DNA of 64,000 nt from Malurus cyaneus samueli (Eukaryota; Chordata; Aves; Passeriformes; Maluridae), in NCBI GenBank assembly GCA_009741485.1, contig CM019220.1, positions 25,857,048 through 25,921,047 on the forward strand, written 5' to 3'. The notes below the pieces were generated by a model. It saw only the letters and a list, made by a program, of their open reading frames with translations, made no database searches and was not told the origin of the DNA. The position numbers were made by a program, and so were the translations under genes. Shown here in pieces: positions 39,256-54,708 of this stretch; position 1 is the stretch's first letter, and each line of letters starts with the position of its first letter.

Positions 39256-39290
39256 ACAGAATCATAGAATCATTTAAGTTGTAAAACACC
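39256..39290 (-). mobile_element. CR1 LINE terminal remnant
   Basis: AGAATCATAGAATCATTTAAGTTG followed by AAAACACCT is the extreme 3' end of a CR1 in minus orientation. Only about 35 bases are recognisable. Confidence 0.65.
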
Positions 39291-41263
39291 TTCTCTGCAG
39301 TTGCTGGATCTGCACTCTGGTCCAGGCCTGCTTACAAACTGATATGTGCTTTATGAAAGCACAGAGTACCTGTATAGCCCGCTGATATGAATTTGTTTAA
39401 AGTCCCTTGGGAACACCCACCCATCTTTTCCATAATCCAGGTGTGAATATGCCAGCCCAGCTTGCCTCTAGGGCAGGGACAGACACCTTAGCTTCTATGC
39501 CTGCGTCCAGAGTGGCAATTCACCTGTGTGCAGGGGGTGCCAGGTTTTAGAGAAATAATCCAGGTTTTAACTCTTCACCTGTGAGCACTACTCTCAGAAC
39601 TGCCTTGAAAAGTATTGTGGGAGCACTTGTTTGTTCCTGCTGGGCCTCTGCTGAGTGCTGCTGTAGCTGAGTGCTTAGAGGAGTGACACTTTCTCCACTG
39701 AAAACAAAGCCTAAAATTACAAACTGAGCAGAGCAGAACATGGCTAAGTCAGTTAGGGAAGGAGCTCCAGGAAAATTCATGCTAAGCAGCTTACATACCT
39801 TCTGAAAATCCCACACCTTTACATTTCATCCTCACGCAAAACACAGAACCATTAGCCATGTGCTCTTCCCACAGCAAGAACAATCTCTATCAATGGCAGT
39901 ATCTAGGTAACAAAATCTATATTCATATTCTGGTAAGGTCTTCAACCACAATATCTGTATTTGGTAATGAGGGCTATTTTTTTTTGTTACAATTCTTTTT
40001 TTTTTTGTTTTAATTGTGATCATTTGTATTGTGCTCTGTTTTCTAAAAAATTTCCAGTTGAAACTGCAGTTATGGTCAGATGTGTGAAAACTGCAGCTCA
40101 CAATTCCACAGACATTTTCCCTACTGATTTTTAGATCAAGTCTGACTCAAGCAATTCTCTCCCAGCCTAGTCCCACTCCTGTACTCCCTTGGAAGTTCAT
40201 GCTTTCTGACAGCATTTTCCATCAGTACAGCCTCCTGCATGCTCCCAAATCTACCTGGAGAAGCTTACCAGCTTATCCTTTCCTATTCTTGGAAATGCCA
40301 AGACAACTCTGTATCCTAAGACCATCTCAGCACTCCTAAAACAGAAACTCCTGAAATGAGGTTGACTCTGTAGAAGAGTCAGGAAGCTCATGCAGGACTT
40401 CTGCCTGCAGTTGAACTTCCACCACTGTGTTTCAATAGCCACACATTTGCTAGCTCCTCAAAGAAATTCATCTGCAATGCTGTCACTTGTAACCAGTCCA
40501 ATTATCTCTGCTCATTCAACAATGAAACACACAGCTTCTTACCAGTGGCCTCAACACACAAGTTGAGTGTTCAGGAGATACAAAGCAACATCTTACTCAG
40601 GAGTCCTACACAGATGAGTAAGAGGGCAGAATGCAGCACCTTGGTGCAGGGACAGGGACTAAAACCACAGCTGATCCCGATCGCTGGGGCTCCAACACGA
40701 CTACCAGTATGAAGCTATGAGACAGGTATTTCTTGACAACTTACCAAGAAACTATGTCAAGTAGACTTGATACCGACATGATCCTATCACTTAACAAGGC
40801 AAGAGAAACCCAATCTCTTTCAAGCACCTTCAGCTTCAGGGTGAGTGCTGTGGCTGCCGTGAGCTAGGACTTTACAGCAAGATGTAACTGAATCAAAAAT
40901 GCAATTTAGAGGGCTTTAGAGGGCTGAAAGATGAACAAGTTTGAACTCAACCAGCCTATGGCATTTATTAGATGAAGAAATGGGTATGAACTGCAAAGCA
41001 GGCTTCCAAGAGCCCACAGTTATTCTTTGTGATCATTGGAATTTCACAGCCACTTCGGGGCCCAGAGTGTCAAAACAATCTGCCGGCGAAGCCAGGATAC
41101 ACCCAAGGAGACATTAAGAGGGAAATGCGATAGCATCAGCAGAGGAGCTCAGTTACACAAAAGGAGAGGTGTGGCTGAACCACAACTTTTCTGATTCACA
41201 TCAAGGCTTTCCCAAAGTTGAAGAGCTGCACTCTCTGAAGAGGATGGTACAGACCCAGAGCTA

Positions 41264-41629
<366 letters not shown>

Positions 41630-42533
41630 TCACACGGCACCTCTAAAGTCAGAGGCCGTTTCTTTTGCACAATGGGCAAAGCCTCCAATAGTGATTTGAG
41701 GCTCTTTCCCTGAGGTGATCAATGCTTCCTGGTTTTCTTGAAACTTCTTCACCTCAGAGCTTCTATCCTTTATAAAAGATGAGCTCTGCTGAAAATTCAG
41801 ATCTATAGTTGTGGTTTTGCAGTATTTACTTCTATGGTTTTGCTCTTGTATTTAGTATAGGTCCAATCCACATGAGTTTAGAACTGATCATAACAACTGG
41901 ACCTTAGCAAAGGTGTTTAGGTCTTTGGTTCAAATCAAACCGCTTGCTTGCATTATACTTTAACTGACAGCCCTTTTTAAAGGCTGCTTGCACTGCTAGA
42001 GTGACATGGAGGGAATAGATGCAAGTGAGGATCACGGTTGCAAGCTCTGGGCAGTACTAAAAGTTGAAAAAAATCATACACCATTAAACTGTGAAATAAA
42101 CAAATTTGCTCTCTACATAAAACAAATTAAAAAGACTGGTTTGATGAAAAAGTCACAGAAACCCTAGACCTCAGACCCTATCACTCCACCCCATGTGTTC
42201 GTACACACTCACACACACATTCAAAGCTTATTTTAATGCTAAGCCTTCATATTTGCCTTAGACAGTGGGGATTGGGTTCATTAATAAAACCCCACCTTTA
42301 AAAAAAATATTATTTAGAGGAAAACCCCTGATGAACTCACACAGGTTTTGTGGAACATTATCAAAACCATACTCTATATCAACATTTGTAGAGGACAGTC
42401 AGACTGTTACATCAGTCTTGGGCAGGCAGTCTGCTCTAATCATCTGCTTATGTCCTGCTGAGCAAATCAATTGACCACAAGCACATACTCATGCTGGCCA
42501 CTTGTCCAAGCGCTTTACTGCAGCTGGACTTTA

Positions 42534-42795
42534 GATCACAGAATCACAGAATGGTTTGGTTTGGAAGGGACCTTAAAGCCCATCCAGTTCCATTCCCTGC
42601 CATGGGCAGGGACACCTTCCACTCTCCCAGGTTGCTCCAAACCCTGTCCAACCTGGCCTTGAACACTTTCAGGGATGGGGCAGCCACAGCTTCTCTGGAT
42701 AACTTGTGCCTGGGCTTTACTGCCCTCACAGGGCAGAATTTCTTCCATATACATAATTTAAATCTACCCTCTTCCAATTGAAAGCATTACCCAGT
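42534..42795 (-). mobile_element. CR1 LINE 3' fragment
   Basis: A CR1 tail in minus orientation with the typical end ATCACAGAATCACAGAATGG, then GGAAGGGACCTTAAAGCCCA and GGGCAGGGACACCTTCCAC. It is one of the better preserved copies in the window and lies in the intron between exons A and B, about 1 kb from exon B. Confidence 0.93.
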
Positions 42796-45700
42796 GTTTA
42801 CACCAACTAGAGCTCCAGCTCAACAAGGTCTTGATCATCAGATTTCAGATGTAAGCAACCTCATCCACATTTTTCAGTGCATCACCTATAGTGGAGCCTT
42901 AGACAAATCCTGCTGGGACCTTCTGAGTTTTAGTTCAGTGTCCTGAAGCAGATCTTGTGAAAAACAAACACATTCTGTGAGCTTTCACATCTCTTCAAAG
43001 CCTTTTACAATCCCTTTAAAACAATTACTCCCTTGCTGGACAAAATGAATACTGTTTTTTATCAAAGTAGTTCACATGTGTGTGTATTGTGAAGCCCAAA
43101 ACACATCTGGAGAGTCAAATAGGAGAGGGAGGGAGAGACCTCTTACAGAAATCCACAAGCAATTCTTGTGTCAATGGTTCAAAGCACTGCAGGACTGCAA
43201 TGCTGCCAGGAGGGCAGCAGAAGGTGTGCCATGCATATGCCATACTCTGCAACTTTATTTCACATGTGAGAGATTGAAATCAGATCTGAAGCTGCTGCAA
43301 AGGTACTCAAGGAGATGCTAAGGTTCCTACAACCTCACCAAGAATATTACAGAATAATGATTAAAAAAAAAAAAAAATCACGGCATAAAGCTCTTCTTCC
43401 AATACACTGAACATGAGCTCATTAGAATTGATAAAGAGTTTGTGGTTTCCCCTTCAAACTCCCACACTATACTTAAAGGATCTGATTAGCCATTATCTTC
43501 TTTTATATCATTTCAAAATGTCCATAACAGATATGTAAAGAGACGGCAGTAGAAAAATACAGGTTTTTTTTTTTTCTTTTCTGTTTTGCTTTCACTGTCT
43601 GAGAAAACAGGCAAAACCCTTTCCTTTGACACGTTTCTGAGTGCTCTGGAATGATAGCTTCAGTTTCAGGATGACAACATGAAAGAAGGCAGCACGTTTC
43701 TTACCAAGTTTAAAGTATTTCCTTTTACTCCTGCTGTATTTAAAATTATGCAGTTACTGTGTTTTACCCACTACATCACCCACTTCTCACTGACATTTTG
43801 GAAGCCACATACGAGCAGGTATTCTCAAAAAACTGGCTGCTCTAGAGATGCTGAAAGCTTTCAGTCAGAAATTCAAATAGTCACTGCATTACAGTTTGAT
43901 GGCAAAGATGACATGAAAACACTCACCACAAAGTCACCCGTAGTCTGCTCCTCTCTTGCAACAGACAGAATCCGCTCCAATAGCACATTTTACCTTAAAT
44001 AACCTTTGTATCTATTTAAAGGCAGCCTGAATTCATTTGTACTGGCTTCATTCCGGGTAAATAGCTGCTTTGATCTGTTTGTTACACTTTTGTCCAATCA
44101 TTCGATTCCAGCTCCTTGTTTAAGCTGCAGGCTTGTGGGATGCAATTTTGGTCACACCTTCGTGCTATTGATTAGCAGCTTTTACATTTAGCACAGCTAA
44201 TCTGAGAGGCCATTATCCAATAGAAGGGTGCACAAAGAGACGTAACGACTGAATAGCAAGAAGGTTCTGTTGGTTTTCCAAGAACTGTGCTGTCTGATGC
44301 CCACTCCAGATACTAGCAAACAAGCCCTCTTTATCATTTCAATGCCTTAGGAAGACTGTGTTCCCATTATTTCTCCTGCTGCCTTTTCCTGGTAGGTTTG
44401 TAAACCGTTCTCCAGAATTATTACTTAGTAGTAACAAAATAACAACATTGACGTCCTTTTTCTCCTCCCTTACTTTTCTGTGAAAACTCTATTTTTATCC
44501 ATAAGGTGAAATCAATCATACTTCAAACTAAGTATCTACTCATAAGAAGTCTTTAAACAGTTTTTTGGTTTTTTTTTCCTACATGCTGGTGCCTGTGTTT
44601 AAAATGTTTTTTGGAGTGACAGCAGCATAGACATACCAGAAACTACAGACCTATTAAAAGTGGCACACATGACTCCAGGATGGTAACAATTACAAGCACA
44701 GTGTGCTCCCCACCACTTACAGGTATGTATTTGCTGCTTGACTCTGTGTGTTTACACTGACTTATCAAAGTATGAACTCTGCTATAAGTTGACCAAGCAA
44801 GTTTTGTGCTTTTCAGCACAAGAAACTACGTGACTGCAACATAACTGCAAAATACTTTTAGACTACTTTAAGTATTGAGCCTCTTCTCTATTATTGAGCT
44901 AAACCAGGGCAGAAAGCCCTCCAACTTAGTGACTTTCAGAGTGGCAAGAGGGGGAGGGACAGCCAACCAAAGGAAAAAGATGTTTCTTTTCAACTCCAGA
45001 TTTAGAGTCCAAAGCCACACAAAACCAGGAATGCCTAGAAAGCCTTGCTCCCCAGCAGGGGACATTTAATTATCTAAAGTTACTTCAGAAATGGACAAAG
45101 CAAGGTAAACCAGAGCTGTCAAGTATCAGCTTTCCTAAAGGCTTTGTAAGAGGAGCTTGTGCCAGGGAAAAAGTAAATTAAGAAATAAATACATCTATCG
45201 GGTTTAGCATTTTACAGTCAAAATATTAGCTAAAAGGTAATATTCACAGTATCTTTAATATATGACAGCTGGCTGGAGACTTCACTGCACAAGCTACGAG
45301 TGCTGGCTGGCTGATACAACCTGAAACCAGGAAAATGAACCGATTAACTTGGTACTAATAGATGCCACAGATGTCAAATGTTGTTTCAAAAAGCAAACCA
45401 TCTCCTTTTTCTGCTTAATTGGAAGCTTCCCTGCACAATAGCTCGTCTTTCCCGCCTCAGGACGGAAGTGCTGCACAGAAGTTTCAGTATGACTTATCCT
45501 TCTTCGAATCTCAGACCAGTGAAAAACAGTGATATTTTTGCTGCAAAGCTATTTTCTGTATTAAAACAGAAATTTGACTGAGGATGAGGAGCCCACAGAC
45601 CTGGCAACCAAGGAGACTTGGATTTTCCTAAGCCTTGGCTGTTAGCGTTCGTCCCTGTGAAATCAAAGGGAGTGACTCACAAATTAATGCGCTGGTTCTC

Positions 45701-47078
45701 AGTAACAAGGCCAGGGTATTCCTACAGCAGCAATCGTGCTACATAAAAACCAGGTCCAGTGGGACTTCAGGGTCCCTCTTGGTTAAATGTATATCTGGGA
45801 ACTCAACCTTTTTTGTGTGGCAGATACTTTTGATATGCAAAGTATAGCTTAAGTACTTCTCAAACAGGATTTTTTTTTTCCAACACAAAATTACTGTGCC
45901 CATGCTGCCATCAGAAAGTATTTGCTCTTACTAATAATACTGATTTTCACCCTTCCATAAAATACTTTTTGTCAATATTCAGTTAAAATGAAACATTTCT
46001 TCTGATTCATCAGATGCTGCCACTGATCTGATTCTGACCTGTCCTAGGAAAACAAGAGAATTATCAGTGGTGCTCCTGAAATCAGCAATTTTAGCAGGGT
46101 TTTTTGTTGGGAAAAACCTGCTTCCAGATCAGGCAATTTATTATAAACCAGTAGTGACAAATTACACATGTAAAATTCCTGGGAAATTGTGCGTGATTTC
46201 CAATTGTCCTCTGCACAGATTTATGACTTCATTCTTAAGAATGAAGAATCTCTTAAGTGAATTGGCAAAACTATCAGAAGAGTTTAGTTATTGAGTACTG
46301 CAAGTAAAACGCATCCTTCTGCCCAGAACAATTCCAAAAATCTCACCTCCCCTTCCTTATGCTTAGAGTAGTGAGATGACTTTTCAAAACATTAGACTTC
46401 AGAACCGAAGTAGCAAACTGGACTTTCAGAAATTTAGCCCTACAATTTTTGATTTAGCACCGAATCTATTAACATTGCAAGAGAGAGGAAGGCTGCACTA
46501 GGTTACAAATTAGAAATTAAAGCAAATAAACCCTTTCTGCTAGCAAAATGAGAGAGGCAGTCCAGCGGAGTTCATCACAACATGTTAATATGACCATTTG
46601 TTTAAATCTGCTCCTGGTTAGTCGCTTAGGTATAGAAGTCTTTTATATGGAACAGCACAACTGGGCTTTTCCCTATTTATTACTTCTGTCCTAAAAACCT
46701 GAACTCTGCATGAAAAAAATTCAATTGCATTCAGAGTTCCAGGGTTGCATATGTTCAGTTATAACACCACTGTGTTAAAGCAGTGCTAAAGCAGAACTTG
46801 AACATTTCCCTCATGGGCATATAACTGACTTTACATAACCGGTACCATTTCACTACTTACGGTACCAGAACACTTGTGGAGTCCAAGCAAAGATCTGAGA
46901 ATGTGCGGCAGTGAACACCCCTCAAAAAGCCTAAAGGTAACCTACCAGCAGCCCAAAGTGAGGGTAGGGCAAAGCTGACATCCCCACTGCCTCTGCCCAG
47001 ACCGTGCTCTGCCTGTACGCACCTGCTGTACGCACGCAGAGAAAGCATTTAACCTCTGCGTGTTATAGAAAAATGAGG

Positions 47079-47229
47079 ATGAGAAGCTGTGGATGCACCA
47101 TCTCTGGGAGTGTCCAAGGCCAGGCTGGACAGGGCTTGGAGCAACCTGGGAGGGTCCCCTGCTCATGGCAAGGGGTGAAATGGGATGAACTTTAAGGTCC
47201 TTTCCAAACCAAACTATCCCATGATTCTA
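47079..47229 (+). mobile_element. CR1 LINE 3' end fragment
   Basis: A 150-base CR1 tail in plus orientation: GAGAAGCTGTGGATGCACCA, CAAGGCCAGGCTGGACAGGG, then CTTTAAGGTCCTTTCCAAAC and a terminal CCATGATTCTAC. It is intronic and severely 5'-truncated. Confidence 0.9.
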
Positions 47230-50200
47230 CCCTTAGAACTGAAAAATATTTCAAAAACTAGCTGTGAACTGTATAAACTGGACATTATAGCAGAGGGAAA
47301 AAAAATGAAAAAAGGTCACAATTCACAGCAAAAGGGAGAACAACACGTGGGCCTCACAGAGCACAGAAGAATCAGCATGGCTGTACAAGAATATGGTTTC
47401 TGCTTTACCAAAAACAATGAGCAAGGAAATTTTAATTCAAGCCCACAGCAGAAAGCATAAAGAGGCAAGAAATCATTCAAGTTCCTCTTCATTATTGAAA
47501 AAAAACCCTGGATTATTGGCCTCATCTCCTTCTCCTCCTTCCCTCTACATCCCCAAGCACAAACCCCTGGAGTATCCAATGGCAATATTATATGACCAAG
47601 TCATCCCCTGCAGTAACAAAAAACTCTGACAAAGATCCTGCAACTTGAGGAATGTGCTGTGGAATATGAAATTCGGCCAAAAAGAATGTAGTATGGGAAA
47701 GATCAAAAAAAGTGGAACACAACACATGCTATTTTTCTGACACAAGGACGTGGCACAAGAGGGAGGGGGTTACCCTGCTCAACAATGCAGGGGTTGCATG
47801 ACGCTTAATTCCCACACCAAGCATTTTATTTATTTTCTGTCAGCACTGACAAAAAAATAAAAAGGCTTTCTCCTAGTGCCCAGGCAGATTACAAAAAAAC
47901 TTCACCTCAATTAACAGTTTTTCAGAGAAACGCTGTGTTTGGCAGAATCAGTAGTGCCACGGGCCCTGTGGCCCTGGCAAACCAGAGCATAACTTGGACC
48001 ATGATCTGAGGGATGAATGGGCAATCCCCAGCTTGGTCTATTGCAGGAAGGGGTGACTGCACACCAGGATCAGAGATGGGACACTGAGCTCACCTACTCT
48101 GGCCTCATCCATGGCACAGACTTTTTCCCACCCCTATATCCATCTGAATGAACCACCATAATGTGGCAGGGACGACAACTGCTCTTCAGAACAGAGGAAT
48201 AATGGCTGGAGCAGAGAGTGACCTTTCCTGTGCATAGCCAAAGCCTACGGCACAGCTTTTTGCCAAGCCTGGATCCCCCGTGCAAGGAAAGCCACACTCA
48301 TCTCAGCACACACAGAAATTACAGCCTCTGCTAAGGACCACAACATTTTGGGTGATTTACATAAAATGCTGACAGGTTTTCGGGGAAAGGAAAAGGACTT
48401 CAGTTTTTGCCAATGTAAACAACTGGCCAGATCGTGCTTTGGTTGTGTGCAGATAAAGAGGAGAGTAAGGCAAGATTCAGCTCCCAAAACACACTTAAAT
48501 TGGCTTTGAGAGGTAGGGATGTACATGCCAGTTGGATTAGCTGATAAAGAATGTTATCCGTTTCCACTCACTAGGGACAACCTTTCTTCTCTCCACCATT
48601 CTCCCTTGGGCTGCAAAACCAGACTAGCCACAGGTCAGGGCTCATTCCAGAGCTGGGGCCTGCCCATCACACCCTGCTGCTGAGGAAGTGGCAACATATT
48701 TTAAAATACTGCACTTTACAAGATAGATACCAGTATGTTAAAAATACTCCTTAAAATTCAGGATGTGGAAATCCAAGCAAACTTCTGTTGTGGACAGCAA
48801 AGTAGCAGCACGTATTAAAAAACAAACAAAGTGGAAAGAAAAAAAATCCTCTGCAAAATTTGCCAACTGGTTTGCTGAGAACAGAGCATGGAGCTGCACA
48901 TTAAAAGAAATGCCATTTCTATATGCTTGAAATCATCTGTATAGAACAGTACATCCCAGCTCCTCTGCTCTGATGGGAAAAGAGTCAGAGCTCTCCGAGG
49001 AACCAGCAGTAGCCTGAAGGAAAAAGCTACCAGTTATGCAATTGCTGCCCATGCACCCGCACACGGCCGCCTTGCCCGCACGCAGATGAGATTTTGTTCC
49101 GTTCACTTTGAATTTACACATCTTTTTTAACAGGAAAAAGGCAGCTTGCCTGTATTTAAAAGATGCACCAGCTACTCAGGATCTCAGAAATGCAGACCAC
49201 TTAATAAAGTACCTAAAACTAAATTTAGCACAGCTAGTTTAGCTGCTCGAGTTCAAATATGCGGCCTCTGATGCACCTACAATACATATGTTCAGATATG
49301 TGCAAGCAGCAGTGAAAACTTTTCGGGAGGTTGAAAGCTGGAGAGTCAGTCTGGTACATTCTTGTTTCTCTTTCCCTCTTCTAATAGCACGTCAAATTGT
49401 TAATCAAGGTTTTGATTCCAGCTAATGCTTTTCCCCTCTCATAATTCCTGTCTAAAATCATGAGTGCATCATAAACGATACTGCCATGCTGTGCATTACA
49501 TACTTATGTCAAGTTATTATCAATACAACTTATATACAGAAGATTAACTATGTAATATATATTTATTATTCCTCTGTACAGAAATTCTATTGATTTCTTG
49601 CCCATCAAGAGCACACTACTTGACTGCAAACTACCAGGTTTACAAAGGGATTACACAATGTCTTTCTTCCTCTACTCTAAAACTCCACTTTTCTTTTATA
49701 TATATTCACAGATCTCAGACAATGTGAGTATCTCATCCCATTAAATAACAGCAAAGATAAAAAGCAAAGTATCTCTAATTTTGTCAAAAAAATACAAAAA
49801 ACAAACACCTGCTGAGGCTCCACCACAAAAACCTGTGCTTAACCTTAATAAGATTTAAGTGTGTATCTAAAGTTAAGCTTGTATTGAAGCCCTTCAGGTG
49901 ACTTACATGTGCTTAAATCTCATAAAAGTTAAGCACAAGCTTAAGTGCTTTTTAAAATCAAAGGTAGACTACTGCAAGAGCAGAGAGCATCATCTTCTGG
50001 CACCACCCATCCTTCTGTTGGAGGTGACTATTGCTCCCACCTGAGGAGTGGGCAGCACAGGGGAATGAGTACCAGCTTCCTGGGCACACCATTTTACCAC
50101 ATTGGCCATAAGTTCCCTGAAATACCCTGGTTTAAGCTCAAGACATAATTTTTCAATTCACAAAGATCCACCCAATCTGCATATTGCAGAGGTTCCCTCT

Positions 50201-50911
50201 GCCTCTTGAATTCTCAAACCCACAAGCCTGGTAAGCTGTTTGGGACCCCAAACAGCAATAGCACTAGTGGTAATAAAAATACAAATGCTGGGAGAGAACA
50301 CTGAATGCTGTCTCCAATGGTATCGAGATGGTGTGGGGGAGCCAGGTGAGTGGCTCAGCTGAGGTGTCCCTGAGGGAACTGTCACACAGTGAGCAGCAAG
50401 CCCACCCCACTATAAGGATTGCTGGGTGATGAGTGTCCCCTGCAGGGTTTGCTCATCCCAGGCCCAGGTGCTTACAGGAGTGTGAGATCCCCAGGAAGCT
50501 GCTGGCCTCATCCACCCGGGAGCACCTCCAGTGGAAGAACATCTAAGACTCCCCTTAAAGGCTCAAAAGCTTTGCACATGCACACACAACGAACACCACC
50601 ACCACCCACCCCCGCCCCTCAAGCCAGAGAATGACTACCACCATCTTGCCCCAGTGAGGAACAGTAACAAAAGCAATTTCCAGGGTTTTGCACTGCTTTT
50701 AAGAACAAAAGGCTGGAAATCAAAGTAAAGGAAGCACCATGCTTGCCAGCAAGAGAGCATCACCAGAATTTGGAAAGCGGAAAGAGAAACAAAACCAACA
50801 AAACCCATTTTTCCCCTCCCCAGGCTCCTGCGACCCCAAGAATGAAAAGGGAAGAGAAAAGAGTTGTCAGGTAACATCAACATCGCCACAGATTTTCTTT
50901 CAGCTGCTTAC

Positions 50912-51178
50912 CAGTGTGGCTCCTTTTATGTACCATTAGCACATTGGGCCCAATGCAAACCATGCCACAGACGTCACATTTCAGTTTACCATTGGGAAGC
51001 CGGATTCCTCCATCGCTTGATAGCTCCTGGATCTTTCTGTTATCCACCATCTCGTTACTCCCAATGAAGGGCTCTTCCAGGCTGCTTCCTTCATCATGAG
51101 CTCTGATAATATCTTCATGAATCAGGGGCTTCCTGTCAAATTCCTCATCACTTTGCATTTCTAGCTTTACTGAATTTG
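50912..51178 (-). CDS. IKZF2: IKZF2 exon A: acidic linker and zinc finger 1
   Basis: This 267-base exon encodes residues 1 (split) to 90 (split) of the visible protein. It opens with [12 protein letters not shown], continues through an acidic stretch ([10 protein letters not shown]) and ends in zinc finger 1, with Cys68, Cys71, His84 and His88, followed by the linker start SHTG. The acceptor is tttcag at the 51179 side, preceded by a long T-rich tract, and the donor is CTG followed by gtaagc at 50911. Both edges are phase 1. [15 protein letters not shown] immediately before and into finger 1 is a strong Ikaros-family signature. The linker differs from human Helios as I remember it (for example [12 protein letters not shown]), while the finger appears unchanged. 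In the family, finger 1 tunes DNA-site choice and is often skipped in alternative isoforms. Confidence 0.95.
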
Positions 51179-54100
51179 CTGAAATTTAAAAAAAAAATCA
51201 AACAATTAAAATTAAACCAATATATTTTATAAGTTCTCAACTACTACTATCATGAGAAAATATTTACTGCTAACAATATTAAGTCACAGCCTTGAGGCTC
51301 AAACCCATCATGAGAGCCTCATGGTGGTGATGGCATCACAAGTTACTTCTAATTCCTACAGCTATTTTAAAGCCTAAGAACTCAGGTACAGCATAATCCA
51401 GACACCTGCTAAAAGTTGTGGAGATGCAGCAGGAGAAAGAACTGACCTCCTGCTCCTCAGCTTGAACCACAAGAGCTGCCTTCCTCTCAAGGAGCCAAAG
51501 CCAGAGCAGCATAGGACAAAGCCAGAGCTGCTCCTTCCAGGCCTCTCCTGCCCAGTGCCCTGAGAGGCAGGGTTCCCAAAGGCACAGTGCAAGGAAACAA
51601 AGCAGGATTGTTCCAAATGCAAAGATCCAGCGAAACTGGGCTTGTGGGCTGTGCCAGTAATCTCCAAATCACCCTGCCTGCACGGACAGGTTCCCTGAGG
51701 GGAGACCAGGCTCTGGATGAGTCTCCAGTGCTTTCTTGCTCCCACCTTCTGATTCATGTCAATGGGACACTGCCAAGGCAAACAGGGCTGCAGTGAGACC
51801 TACACTGCTGGATTATTTATATTTGCAAGTGAAATACGTGCAGTTGAAGATCTTTCACATCTGTCTAGTGAGACTGACGGGCTCACCGCTGATTCTGTGA
51901 TCCTCAGGTGACAGGATAAACCTCCTCTAACCACTGAGAGCTTGTGGGATCAGCAACTTTTTAAAGAAAACAAATACCAGGCTTTTTGGCAAAGGGGTGT
52001 CAGTACAGGGGTGTTTTAATCACCAGATGCCCCATTTGGACTCTTCAAGAGTTGGTCAAACCTGCCAAAAGGCCCATCCCAGAGTCACAGGCTCCATCCA
52101 CAGTGTCAGCCAGAAGGCAAGCCCACGTGTCTGCTTCCCTAAGCCTTGATCCTGCTGAGGGGTTTAACAAGGAGGCGATTCAGCCTTCATATCTAAGCAG
52201 TCTTTGACCTCTGTGCTAAGGCCATTGGCACGAGCGCCAGTGACCTGGAGCACAAATGTGTGCCCTGGGTCTGCCCGGTGTGCCCAAACTCCGGCCAGAT
52301 GTACTTCTTGGCAGCTGCCAAAGGGTCCCTGTCCAGGAACCCAATGACAGAGCTATAAGTAAACACTGTGAGGCATCACAGTTTCAAACAGCTGGCCTGG
52401 AAATGCCAGAAGAAAAAACCCTGCTATTTAGACTTCCTCCTTCATCCTTTTTTCTTCCCCTTCCCAGAAAACACAGGGTTCAGAGACTGATGTTGATGTT
52501 GCAAATCTAAATCACTGCTTTTACTCCCAGGAAAAGCATAATGAACAGGGTAAAGGCACCAGAGACCAAGCAACGGTAAGATGTTTCTTTTTAATCATAA
52601 AACTGTAGAAACATCTTTCACTACTCATCAAGGCACTAATGGGAGCTAAGAAAGTACTATTACAGCAAAGCCCATCCAGAGCAAGGACAGTGCCGGATCA
52701 GATCACAGCAGACCAGCATCAGCACAGGCACTGCCATCCAAAAGGTCTGTGACTACAAAATATTTGAGTGCAACACTTAGAGAAGGGAATTAATATTTTT
52801 GTTGCCACAGGGATTGATTTATTGTTCTTAAAAAGGTAAAAACCAGCCCAAACTGAGAGCTCAACCAGGACGTGGCCCCAGGCAGTGTCTGGGGACAGAA
52901 ACAGTCAAGAGGAGGCTGTTTGCTTGGGGAGCAGGAGGGGACTGGCCCCGGCAGACAGCAAGAGAAGCCATGGAAAGCCACCCTGCATTGGTGCCAAGCC
53001 CAAGTGGCACAGCCAACAGCCTCCTGACCGGGAGGATCTACCCTCGTGCAGGGGCTGAGCAGAAAGGAGGAAGAGCAGGAGCTCTGGCAGCTCCGCAGGC
53101 TGACAGGGAAGAGAGCTGAGGTCTCTGACCCATCTCCCCATGGAAAGCACACACTGGTGATTTATGGACAGTCCACTTTCAGAGCTAAGGAATGGCAGTT
53201 CCCTCCAATAATAGCAGCCTTTCGGGGTATTCAGCAAGTCTGAGAATGAAGCCCAAAGAAACGGTTCGCTGGCTTCAGGAGCAGGATTTAATACACTCGG
53301 CCACACAAGTAGCTATGGCAGAGCCAGAAGAGAGTGCCCTGTGCTCCTCACCTAAAACTCCAGGTTGCTGCCACAAGCCTGCGCGTCCTCCTGGCACAGG
53401 ACTGCACAAAAAATCCAAAAGCCACATCCCAATTCTGCATATTTATATGTACTCACAAGAGAGAGAAAGTCTTGGATCTTATGCGTCTTCTTACGTACAT
53501 AATTTTTTTGTCTTTCTCTGATTTGGAATAATAAACACTTGAATGCAGTTAGTGCTGAGCACCACAACTTCTCATTCACAGCTGTGGAGCTCTGCCTGCT
53601 CAGCACACATACGAACAAAGTTGCAAGAGCTGACAAACGGGAAGACCACTTACTTTATCTCCCTTCCCCTTGCACTTCTTTCTGCTGAATGACGCTTTCA
53701 TGCAACAGGATAAGCAGCACAACCAAACGGCGCGAGCCGTTTGCTGAAGCACAGCCTCCCCACACACACAGCGCTCCACAACTCTGGCACACGGAGCTCA
53801 CAAAGCCCAAGGAATTCACGCTGCATCCTTCAAAGCATCCCAGATATTCTATGGAGCTGTGTAGGCTGTTTGTTCTTCCTCCTTGCCTCACCTTTGTGCA
53901 CACAGAGCAGTGCCACTGCCATTTTCAGAAACCCTCTGGTAACTGTGGAAAGGTTTCCTCCAGCTGGGACCTGCTGCAGGTCTCCAAGCAGGGGAGCAGG
54001 GATCTCCTCAGCTCGTTTGCTAATCAGGTCACTCCACTGCCTTACATCATACGGGTGTACATATTAGGCTGTGTGTAGCTTGCATGCAAACAGGCGCTTA

Positions 54101-54708
54101 AATTGCAGAGAGTTTGTTTTCTCTGTTCTCAGCCAGCCTCGGAAGCTGCACTCATTTAGCAGCGGCACTGTCTTTGTTTTCACCTACAGCACTCAGGGAG
54201 CACAATGAACTCTGCTGCAAAGGAAAGAGAAAGGTTCAAGGGATGTTGATGGCTATCCTGCATTGCACACAAGGCTCCACATCAAATTCCACTCTGTGTC
54301 CCCTTGCCTTTCTTGTTCACATGCTTGGTAAAAGCATAAATAAGAAAATGGATTTTGTTGGGGCTTTTTTTGAAAGTTTTTGGGACATTCCCTAAAAAAA
54401 AACCCACAGCAAAAGAGATAGCAGGGATAAGCTGTAATCCAGCTCATTGCAAAAGCATGAACTTGGAGTCAAACCATTTCCCTCCAGTTATTACATGTTC
54501 CTTCTACTTTTTCCCAGTCCAGTGGAACACCTTGTGGGGAAAACAAAAGACAAGCACCACAAAAGCATCTACCTACAAATACACAGCCAACAGCACATGT
54601 TCACCAGTACCTAAAGTAATGTTGCTTTCTTTTTAATTTTTCTTTATTTTTGAGGTTTTTTGGTTTTTTTTTTTATTCCAGTGCACTAACCAGCTGATCC
54701 TGAATCAC